Source: Sulfurimonas sp.
GTDB taxonomy: Bacteria; Campylobacterota; Campylobacteria; Campylobacterales; Sulfurimonadaceae
DNA: 5,447 bases
NCBI GenBank assembly: GCA_015487435.1
Contig: WFPU01000253.1
Location: 1 to 5,447 of the forward strand
Direction: 5' to 3'
The first letter of the stretch is position 1; the number at the start of each line of letters is the position of its first letter. Below, in pieces: positions 1 to 5,420 of the stretch. The position numbers and the translations under genes are program-made. The notes under the pieces are model-generated. The model ran no database searches. It was not told where the DNA came from and was given only the letters and a program-made list of their open reading frames with translations.

Positions 1-72
1 ATTTTTACTTAAATTTCCAAGTAGTTGATCTATGTTTAATTTATTTTCTATTTGACTCATATATGCATCCAT
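1..72 (-). CDS. Start of a divergent gene of unknown identity (5' part only, runs off the left edge)
   Basis: On the - strand an ATG at 72-70 opens a frame with no stop for 24 codons to the window edge, reading MDAYMSQIENKLNIDQLLG and onward. An AAGGA Shine-Dalgarno-like sequence (complement of 82-86) lies about 9 bases upstream of this ATG. A second in-frame ATG at 60-58 is the alternative start. The residue mix (Asn, Lys, Gln, Leu) looks like an ordinary cytoplasmic N-terminus, but 24 residues are too few to identify a family. The gene points away from the DUF2130 gene and overlaps the nominal TTG start of that ORF, which argues that this strand is the real coding strand here. A chance open frame cannot be excluded in DNA this AT-rich. 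Confidence 0.5.
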   Translation of the reverse strand, partial: MDAYMSQIENKLNIDQLLGNLSKN

Positions 73-1080
73 TTATTAATTATCCTTATAATAGCAAAAT
101 ATTGGGACACAACATTTATTTTTAGTCCCAAAAAAGAGCTTGATGAAAAGTCAAACCAAGTTAAAGAGCTTAACAAAAGTAAGGCAGAAATAGAAAAACT
201 TAAACGAGAAAAAGAAGAGATAACCTCAAAGGTTCAAGCAGATGCAGAGGTAGCTCTTACAAAAAGACTCCAAGAAGAAAAACTACTTATTCAAAAGACG
301 GCAGATGAACAAAATGAGTTAAAACTAAAACAGAAAGAAGAACAACTCAAACAGCTTCAAGAACAGTTGCAAATAGCACAACGAAAAGCTGAACAGGGAA
401 GTATGCAACTTCAGGGAGAGGTTCAAGAGTTAGCTATTGAAGAGTATTTGGCAGATAAATATCCTTTTGATGTGATAGAAGAGATTAAAAAAGGTGCTCG
501 TGGTGCTGACTGCATTCAAATAGTGCATACTAGAGAAGTTCAAAACTGTGGAAAGATTTATTATGAGAGTAAACGTACTAAAGATTTTCAAAAATCGTGG
601 ATAGAAAAGTTTAAAGCAGATATGCGAGATAAGGGTGTAGATGTTGGTGTTTTAGTAACAGAAGTTTTACCATCAGGTATGGATAGAATGGGCTTAGTGG
701 ATGGTATTTGGGTATGTACCTTTGATGAGTTTAAAGGTTTGTCAAGTGTTTTAAGAGATGGAATCATCAAGATAAATCATGCTAAAAAAAGTGAAGAAAA
801 TAAAACAGATAAGATGAGCTTACTTTATGGCTACCTAACCAGTACAGAGTTCAGTATGCAGATAGAAGCAATAGTTGAAGGCTTTACAACTATGAAAAGT
901 GACTTAGAAACTGAAAAACGCTCTATGGCTAGGATTTGGAAACAAAGAGATAAGCAGATAGACAAGGTTCTTGAAAACACAATTGGAATGTATGGGTCTA
1001 TAAAAGGTATAGCAGGTAACGCTATCGGTAATGTTAAGGCTTTAGAATTGCCATATAGTGGAGGTGAAGATGAAGTCTAA
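52..1080 (+). CDS. DUF2130-family protein (coiled coil plus nuclease-like domain), 5'-truncated, possible pseudogene
   Basis: Residues about 25-118 of the open frame are a charged Glu/Lys/Gln coiled coil. Residues about 118-335 are a recognisable DUF2130 domain: QLQGEVQELA start, a GAD motif (D153), YYESKR (E172, K174), TEVLPSG, GLVDGIWVC, and a C-terminal helical segment with RIWKQRDKQI. The D...ExK arrangement resembles PD-(D/E)XK nucleases, and the layout recalls RmuC; function is inferred, since the family is uncharacterised. Full-length relatives are around 420-450 aa and normally begin with a CPNC-type zinc-ribbon segment, absent here. The only upstream start is a TTG at 52 with no ribosome-binding site, lying inside a divergent gene, and its hydrophobic leader looks like read-through of noncoding DNA. 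Authentic family sequence begins near 125-130. Later in-frame starts are TTG 367 and ATG 403 (AGGGA just upstream), which would give a nuclease-like domain without the coiled coil. The 3' end is intact. Confidence 0.82.
   Translation: MTHICIHLLIILIIAKYWDTTFIFSPKKELDEKSNQVKELNKSKAEIEKLKREKEEITSKVQADAEVALTKRLQEEKLLIQKTADEQNELKLKQKEEQLKQLQEQLQIAQRKAEQGSMQLQGEVQELAIEEYLADKYPFDVIEEIKKGARGADCIQIVHTREVQNCGKIYYESKRTKDFQKSWIEKFKADMRDKGVDVGVLVTEVLPSGMDRMGLVDGIWVCTFDEFKGLSSVLRDGIIKINHAKKSEENKTDKMSLLYGYLTSTEFSMQIEAIVEGFTTMKSDLETEKRSMARIWKQRDKQIDKVLENTIGMYGSIKGIAGNAIGNVKALELPYSGGEDEV
87..92 (+). promoter_or_regulatory. Candidate -10 box in the divergent intergenic region
   Basis: A perfect TATAAT occurs on the + strand. 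The same bases read on the - strand give TGCTATTAT, an extended -10-like sequence. I see no good -35 at the usual spacing on either strand; weak or absent -35 elements are normal for Campylobacterota housekeeping promoters. On the + strand it would start a transcript near 99 entering the truncated DUF2130 gene. On the - strand a start would fall very close to the ATG at 72, almost on top of its ribosome-binding site, so that direction is less convincing. Confidence 0.28.
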
Positions 1081-1168
1081 AAGCAATAATTTAAAATATT
1101 TATACTATAATCTTCTTAACAGTACCTTTCAAGCCTCTTTACAATGCTCACCCCGAGAGGTCTTTTAA
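1070..1168 (+). CDS. Tiny ORF 1 (32 aa), unknown, coupled to the DUF2130 gene
   Basis: The ATG at 1070 lies inside the last codons of the DUF2130 gene, in another frame, and is preceded by a strong GGAGG (1060-1064) at 5-base spacing. The frame runs 32 codons, starting MKSKSNNLKYLYYNLLNS and ending SPREVF, to a TAA at 1166-1168. Its stop overlaps the ATG of the next tiny ORF (TAATG). I recognise no family. It has one Cys, no signal peptide and no obvious membrane segment. It may be a real small protein, a leader peptide coupling translation to rhuM, or the front half of a small gene broken by a frameshift. The ribosome-binding site is better than expected by chance, but GGAGG also encodes part of the SGGE tail of the upstream protein. 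Confidence 0.4.
   Translation: MKSKSNNLKYLYYNLLNSTFQASLQCSPREVF
1106..1111 (+). promoter_or_regulatory. Candidate -10 box for the rhuM-res unit
   Basis: A perfect TATAAT sits 139 bases ahead of the rhuM ATG, in an AT-rich run with no clear -35, as is usual for Campylobacterota sigma-70 promoters. A transcript would start near 1118 and carry the hairpin at 1131-1164 and the 29-codon ORF in its leader. The box lies within tiny ORF 1, so it would let rhuM and res be expressed even though the DUF2130 gene upstream is damaged. Confidence 0.4.
1131..1166 (+). promoter_or_regulatory. Hairpin covering a ribosome-binding site, or weak terminator
   Basis: CCTCT (1134-1138) pairs with AGAGG (1156-1160). 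The stem extends by AAG (1131-1133) with CTT (1162-1164) across a bulged T1161, and by a G-U pair inward (1139 with 1155). The loop is about 15 bases, and four Ts (1163-1166) follow. The 3' arm is exactly the GAGAGG ribosome-binding site of the 29-codon ORF. A role in masking that site is as plausible as termination, because the T tract is short and the loop long. Ribosomes translating tiny ORF 1 would pass through and open the stem. Confidence 0.3.
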
Positions 1169-1257
1169 TGAAAACTTCATATAACTCATTTTATTCTCTA
1201 TTCAATAGTATAAACGCACCTCACTTTCAATATAACTGGAGACAAGCTAATGTCTGA
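1168..1257 (+). CDS. Tiny ORF 2 (29 aa), unknown, overlaps the rhuM start
   Basis: The ATG at 1168 follows GAGAGG (1155-1160) by 7 bases. The 29 codons begin MKTSYNSFYSLFNSINAP and end YNWRQANV, stopping with TGA at 1255-1257, 8 bases inside rhuM. An in-frame ATG at 1144 would add eight residues but has no clear ribosome-binding site. The peptide is rich in Asn, Ser, Tyr and Phe, with a single Trp, and I do not recognise it. Its last codons contain the GGAGA ribosome-binding site of rhuM, so translation of this ORF would deliver ribosomes to the rhuM start. It may be a leader peptide, a genuine microprotein, or a remnant of a small gene whose other part is tiny ORF 1 in another frame. Confidence 0.4.
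   Translation: MKTSYNSFYSLFNSINAPHFQYNWRQANV
1238..1242 (+). promoter_or_regulatory. Ribosome-binding site of rhuM
   Basis: GGAGA stands 7 bases before the ATG at 1250 and fixes that codon as the rhuM start. The next in-frame ATGs are deep inside the conserved domain. Confidence 0.75.
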
Positions 1258-2257
1258 AATAATAATTTATAGCACTAACGATGGGAAAACTAAACTAGAA
1301 GTAACTTTAGAAAATGAAAATATATGGCTAAACCAAAAACAGATAGCAGAACTTTATGGAAAAACGAAATCTACAGTTAGTGAGCATATATCTAATATTT
1401 TTGATGAAGAAGAACTAAATATTGGTTCAAGTGTTCGGAAATTCCGAACAGTTCAACTTGAGGGAAGTAGAGAAGTTGAAAGAGAAGTAGATTTTTATAA
1501 TCTTGATATGATTATTGCTATTGGCTTTAGAGTGAGAAGTCGAAGCGGTACTCAATTTCGTAAATGGGCAAACGAGACTTTAAAAGAGTATATTGTCAAG
1601 GGTTTTGTGATGGATGATGAACGTCTTAAAAATCCACCTGTTGTTGGAAGCTCTGTCCCTGATTATTTTGATGAAATGCTTGAACGCATTAGAGACATAC
1701 GCTCTAGTGAAAGAAGAATGTATTTAAGAGTTCGTGAAATTTTCACAATGGCAAAAGATTATGATCCAACTTGGAGTGAAACAACAAAATTTTTCCAAAC
1801 TATACAGAACAAACTTCATTTTGCTATAACGAAAATGACTGCGGGTGAACTTATAGCTAAAAGGGCAGACCATACTAAAGAAAATATGGGGCTTACTAGT
1901 TGGAATAAAGAAGAGATACGAAGCAGTGATGTCACAGTTACAAAAAATTATCTTAATGAAAGTGAAATAGAAGAACTTAATCGTATTGTAGTTATGTGGC
2001 TAGATTATGCAGAAGACCATGCTAAAAGAAGAGAACAAGTTTTGTTAAAAGACTGGCAGATTAAGCTTGATAGTTTTTTACAGTTTAATGAACGAAATGT
2101 TTTAGATAACTTAGGAAATATTACAAAAAAAGAAGCTGATTCAAAAGCAAAAGATGAATATAAAAAGTATAGTATCAAAAGAAGAGAAGCTAAAGAACGT
2201 ATAGGCGAAATAGAAACAATACAAGTACTTGAAGATTTGGCTAAAAAAGGTAAATAA
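1250..2257 (+). CDS. rhuM: RhuM-family protein of a type III restriction locus
   Basis: The 335-aa product has the hallmarks of the RhuM (virulence_RhuM) family at full length. An N-terminal part includes WLNQKQIAELYGKTKSTVSEHI (about residues 26-47), which reads as a helix-turn-helix. The family block VRKFRT (62-67) and YNLDMIIAIGFRVRSRSGTQFR (about 83-104) follow, then a mostly helical, charged C-terminal half. There is no signal peptide or membrane segment, so it should be cytoplasmic. The family is named from a Salmonella pathogenicity-island gene; its biochemical role is not established. DNA binding is inferred from the helix-turn-helix. RhuM genes are often found beside restriction-modification genes, frequently in type III loci near res. 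Here it overlaps res by one base (TAATG), so the two are almost certainly co-translated. A perfect inverted repeat lies within the gene at 1432-1450. Confidence 0.93.
   Translation: MSEIIIYSTNDGKTKLEVTLENENIWLNQKQIAELYGKTKSTVSEHISNIFDEEELNIGSSVRKFRTVQLEGSREVEREVDFYNLDMIIAIGFRVRSRSGTQFRKWANETLKEYIVKGFVMDDERLKNPPVVGSSVPDYFDEMLERIRDIRSSERRMYLRVREIFTMAKDYDPTWSETTKFFQTIQNKLHFAITKMTAGELIAKRADHTKENMGLTSWNKEEIRSSDVTVTKNYLNESEIEELNRIVVMWLDYAEDHAKRREQVLLKDWQIKLDSFLQFNERNVLDNLGNITKKEADSKAKDEYKKYSIKRREAKERIGEIETIQVLEDLAKKGK
1432..1450. repeat. Perfect 9-bp-arm inverted repeat inside rhuM (possible operator)
   Basis: TGTTCGGAA and TTCCGAACA are exact reverse complements separated by a single A at 1441. 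The repeat encodes SVRKFRT (residues 61-67). R63 is written CGG, and I found no other CGG arginine codon in the three large genes of this window. A one-base loop makes an RNA hairpin unlikely. A dyad binding site for a dimeric protein is more natural, and RhuM itself carries a putative helix-turn-helix. Confidence 0.6.
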
Positions 2258-2259
2258 TG
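2247..2259 (+). promoter_or_regulatory. Coupled rhuM stop / res start (TAATG) with its ribosome-binding site
   Basis: AAGG (2247-2250) lies 6 bases ahead of the res ATG at 2257 and within the last codons of rhuM. The final A of the rhuM TAA is the first base of the res ATG. This is a classic stop-start overlap for translational coupling, and no separate promoter is visible between the genes. Confidence 0.7.
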
Positions 2260-5229
2260 AATATACAATTTGAAAGTGATTTAGGATACCAAGACAGAGC
2301 AATAGCTTCAATAGTAGATATATTTGAAGGTCAAGAGGTTTGTCAAAGTAATTTTAGTATAGTAAGACAGCAAACTAAGGGGCAAAAAATCACTGCTGAT
2401 TTTAATGACCTTGGTATTGGTAATAGACTTGAACTTCTTGATGATGAGATACTTGCAAATATTCAAAATATTCAACTTCGTAATGGACTTCCTCAATCTA
2501 AAAAACTAGGTTCAATGGATTTTTCAATAGAGATGGAAACAGGAACAGGTAAGACCTATGTTTATCTCAAATCTATTTTTGAGATGAATAAACGCTATGG
2601 ATTTACGAAATTTATCATCGTTGTTCCATCTATCGCCATCAAAGAGGGAACTAAAAAAACTCTTGAGATAACGAGTGATCACTTTAAAACTCTTTTTGAC
2701 AATGTAAACTATGACTCATTTGTTTATGACAGTTCAAATTTAGAGCAAGTAAGAGATTTTGCTACGAGTAGTGATATCCGTATCATGGTTATAAATATCG
2801 ATGCTTTTAGAAAAAGTTTTTCAGACCCCACAAAAGATACAAAAGCAAATATTATTCACCGTCAAAACGATAGGTTAAATGGACAAAAGCCAATAGAATT
2901 TATCGCTTCTACAAATCCTATACTTATCATAGATGAGCCTCAGAGTGTTGATAATACACCAAGAGCAAAAGAGGCTATACAAACTCTTAATCCTCTTTGT
3001 AAGCTACGATACAGTGCTACACACATAGAAAAATTTAACCTTATGTATAAACTTGACTCTATTGATGCTTATGAGCAGCAACTTGTAAAACAGATAGAAG
3101 TCGCAAATGTAAAACTTGAAGACACTTCAAACAAAGCATACATAAGATTAGTAAGTGTTAAAGCAAGTCCTAGAAGTGCAAAAATCGAGATAGATGTTAT
3201 ACAAAATGGTTCTACTAAGCGTAAAGTCATAGCAGTAGATACAAATAGTAAAAATGACTTGTATGAACTCTCTAAAGGTAGAGATATATATGATGGTTAT
3301 GTCATTAATGATATCTACATAGAAAAAGGTAGTGAGTATATAGAGTTTTTAAATCAAGAAGTTATAAAACTTGGAGAGACAGTTGGAGATGCTGATGATG
3401 ACAGCATTAAGAGACTACAGGTGAGAAAAACTATTCAAGAGCATTTAGATAAAGAGCTTCGTTTAAAGCAAAGAGATATTAAAGTGTTGAGTCTCTTTTT
3501 CATCGATAGAGTCGCTAACTATAGAAGTTATGATGATGAAGGAAATGTTGTTAAAGGTAAATATGCCTTATGGTTTGAAGAAGAGTTTAAAACAATCTCT
3601 AAAAAACCAAAATATAATACTCTTTTTGGAGATGTAGATACAGCTACCGAAGTTTCAAAAATCCATGATGGGTATTTTGCACAAGACTCTAAAGGACGAG
3701 TAAAAGATAGTACAGGTAAAAACAAAGATGATGAGAGTGCTTTTGACAAGATTATGAAGAACAAAGAGAGGTTACTTAGTTTTAGTGAGCCTCTTAGGTT
3801 TATATTTTCTCATAGTGCTTTAAAAGAGGGCTGGGATAATCCTAATGTATTTCAACTTTGTACTTTAAATGAAACTAACTCGGTAATGAAAAAACGACAA
3901 GAGATAGGTCGAGGTCTTAGAATATGTGTCAATCAAGATGGTGTGAGGGTTAGAGGATTTGATGTAAATACTTTAACAGTCATGGCAAATGAAAACTATG
4001 AAGATTTTGCTCGTGCATTACAAAAAGAGATTGAAGATGAAGAGGGAATCAAATTTGGTGTTATTGAAGAACACTTTTTTGCCAATATCCCAGTAGAGAA
4101 TGAAAATGGAGATATTGAGTATTTTGGAGCTACAAACAGTGAAACAGTTTATGAATATCTGCAAGATAACAACTATATAGATTCTCGTGGTAAAATCCAA
4201 GACAACCTTAGAACTGCTATAAAAGAAAATAGATTTGAAGTTCCTGAGCAATTCGCTGCACTTCAATCTAATATCACTTCTGTTATTACTAAAATCTCTG
4301 GTAATCTCAATGTTAAAGATGCAAATGATAAAAAGCTTATAACTCTAAACAAAGAAGTTTATTTAAGTGAAGATTTTAAAAATCTATGGGAACAGATAAA
4401 GTATAAAACAACTTATAGAGTTGACTTTGATGTAGAAAATCTCGTTGATGAATGCGCTAAACATATAGCAAATGACCTTACAGTTGGAAAGATAAAGTAT
4501 CTGTATTCAAAAGCTACCAATAAAATCACAAAAGCTGGTGTTGAGATAGTGGAAGATACTATTAAGAATGATCCTTTAAATAGTGAGATTATAGATTTTG
4601 AATTGCCCGATATAGTGACTTACTTACAAAATGAGACTAATTTGACACGAAAAAATATTGTAGATATCCTCATAAAAAGTGGAAAATTACAAGGGTTTAA
4701 AAATAATCCTCAAAAGTTTATCGATGGGGCTATAAAAATCATTAAAAAAGTCATGAGTTCGTTTATTGTTGGTGGTATCTCATATCAGAAACTAGGAGAT
4801 GAATTTTACTATGCGCAACAATGTTTTGAGACCCAAGAACTATATGGATATCTCTCTTCAAATATGATAGAAAATCGTGAGAATAAATCTATATATACTC
4901 ATACTGTTTATGATTCTACTATTGAAGAGAATTTTGCCATTGAATTTAATAGAAATGAAAAAGTCAAACTCTTCACAAAACTACCGAGTTGGTTTAAAAT
5001 CAATACGCCACTAGGAACATATAACCCTGACTGGGCGGTATTAATAGAAGAAGATAATAATGAGAAACTTTACTTTGTAGTTGAGAGTAAGGGAAGTGAT
5101 TTAGGCTTAGATATTAAAACGAGTGAATCTTCAAAAATAGCTTGTGCTAAGAAGCATTTTGCTGAAATATCTACAGATGTGACATTGGTTCAGTCTGATA
5201 ACTTTAGAAACTATAGTGAGCATTTTTAG
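2257..5229 (+). CDS. res: Type III restriction endonuclease, Res subunit (DEAD-like helicase plus PD-(D/E)XK nuclease)
   Basis: The 990-aa product has the size and motif order of complete type III Res subunits such as EcoP15I Res. A Q-motif-like YQDRAI (11-16) comes first, then Walker A ETGTGKT (94-100), motif II DEPQ (226-229), motif III SAT (253-255), motif V region EGWDNPN (about 524-530) and motif VI QEIGRGLR (548-555). The C-terminal nuclease has PD (924-925) and ESK (943-945). Res normally works only in complex with a Mod dimer: Mod reads the site, Res hydrolyses ATP to move or signal along DNA, and it cuts about 25-27 bp from the site when two sites communicate. All catalytic residues are present and there is no frameshift, so the enzyme should be functional if assembled. 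It is translationally coupled to rhuM. No mod gene is in the window, which is unusual because mod is normally adjacent. Confidence 0.95.
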   Translation: MNIQFESDLGYQDRAIASIVDIFEGQEVCQSNFSIVRQQTKGQKITADFNDLGIGNRLELLDDEILANIQNIQLRNGLPQSKKLGSMDFSIEMETGTGKTYVYLKSIFEMNKRYGFTKFIIVVPSIAIKEGTKKTLEITSDHFKTLFDNVNYDSFVYDSSNLEQVRDFATSSDIRIMVINIDAFRKSFSDPTKDTKANIIHRQNDRLNGQKPIEFIASTNPILIIDEPQSVDNTPRAKEAIQTLNPLCKLRYSATHIEKFNLMYKLDSIDAYEQQLVKQIEVANVKLEDTSNKAYIRLVSVKASPRSAKIEIDVIQNGSTKRKVIAVDTNSKNDLYELSKGRDIYDGYVINDIYIEKGSEYIEFLNQEVIKLGETVGDADDDSIKRLQVRKTIQEHLDKELRLKQRDIKVLSLFFIDRVANYRSYDDEGNVVKGKYALWFEEEFKTISKKPKYNTLFGDVDTATEVSKIHDGYFAQDSKGRVKDSTGKNKDDESAFDKIMKNKERLLSFSEPLRFIFSHSALKEGWDNPNVFQLCTLNETNSVMKKRQEIGRGLRICVNQDGVRVRGFDVNTLTVMANENYEDFARALQKEIEDEEGIKFGVIEEHFFANIPVENENGDIEYFGATNSETVYEYLQDNNYIDSRGKIQDNLRTAIKENRFEVPEQFAALQSNITSVITKISGNLNVKDANDKKLITLNKEVYLSEDFKNLWEQIKYKTTYRVDFDVENLVDECAKHIANDLTVGKIKYLYSKATNKITKAGVEIVEDTIKNDPLNSEIIDFELPDIVTYLQNETNLTRKNIVDILIKSGKLQGFKNNPQKFIDGAIKIIKKVMSSFIVGGISYQKLGDEFYYAQQCFETQELYGYLSSNMIENRENKSIYTHTVYDSTIEENFAIEFNRNEKVKLFTKLPSWFKINTPLGTYNPDWAVLIEEDNNEKLYFVVESKGSDLGLDIKTSESSKIACAKKHFAEISTDVTLVQSDNFRNYSEHF

Positions 5230-5235
5230 TGGAAC

Positions 5236-5278
5236 TTATTGGAGCTTGAATTATTACAATAATAGTGTTTTATTTTTT
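5236..5278 (+). terminator. Weak terminator-like repeat after res
   Basis: TTATTG (5236-5241) is repeated inverted as CAATAA (5257-5262) just after the res stop, followed by a T-rich run (5267-5278, interrupted by one A). The stem is short, AT-rich and has a 15-base loop, so termination here would be inefficient. It is the only candidate before the next possible gene. Confidence 0.28.
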
Positions 5279-5303
5279 GGCTAAAGTATTTGTATCATTA
5301 TTT

Positions 5304-5312
5304 TGGTAGAAT
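5304..5312 (+). promoter_or_regulatory. Candidate extended -10 (TGGTAGAAT) for the gene at the right edge
   Basis: TGG followed by TAGAAT matches an extended -10 with one mismatch in the hexamer, in T-rich DNA with no clear -35. Transcription would start near 5319, giving a leader of about 90 bases that contains the hairpin at 5333-5367 before the ATG at 5411. Confidence 0.3.
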
Positions 5313-5332
5313 TTTTCATTCTAAATTTTTAA

Positions 5333-5367
5333 GGGGATTCATTGGCATATAATTTATACCAATCCCC
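5333..5367. repeat. GC-clamped stem-loop in the right intergenic region
   Basis: GGGGATT (5333-5339) pairs exactly with AATCCCC (5361-5367). After a 4-base bulge (5340-5343) the stem continues with GG/CC (5344-5345 with 5359-5360), a C-A mismatch, and ATA/TAT (5347-5349 with 5355-5357) closing a 5-base loop. No T tract follows on either strand, so it is not a standard terminator. It could be a leader structure of the following gene, a protein-binding site, or the end of a lost mobile element. Confidence 0.5.
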
Positions 5368-5369
5368 AC

Positions 5370-5420
5370 TAAAATATAAAAGCTAGAACGAAAATTGCTA
5401 GCAATAAAATATGAAAGCTA
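5370..5420. repeat. 16-bp direct repeat (15/16) flanking a 12-bp palindrome
   Basis: TAAAATATAAAAGCTA (5370-5385) recurs as TAAAATATGAAAGCTA (5405-5420), 35 bases apart with one mismatch. Between and touching them lies the perfect palindrome ATTGCTAGCAAT (5394-5405). The second copy spans the ATG at 5411. The AT-rich halves could match by chance, but the shared AAAGCTA ends and GCTA core make the group look organised, as in an operator or a recombination or replication site. Confidence 0.4.

Noticed and set aside
52..130. Hydrophobic leader (HLLIILIIA) on the DUF2130 ORF as a membrane anchor
   Set aside because: It depends on a TTG without a ribosome-binding site, lies over the start and upstream region of the divergent gene, and has no counterpart in the DUF2130 family. 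It is most likely read-through of AT-rich noncoding DNA.
1081..1249. Treating the gap before rhuM as a plain intergenic spacer with a terminator for DUF2130
   Set aside because: The only hairpin has a long loop and just four Ts, and the stretch is covered by two overlapping tiny ORFs with ribosome-binding sites, so read-through or coupling fits better.
2005..4266. Several - strand open frames of 60-87 codons within the DUF2130, rhuM and res genes
   Set aside because: They lie antisense to strongly conserved coding sequence, have Ser/Phe/Leu-rich translations typical of shadow frames, and show no family motifs.
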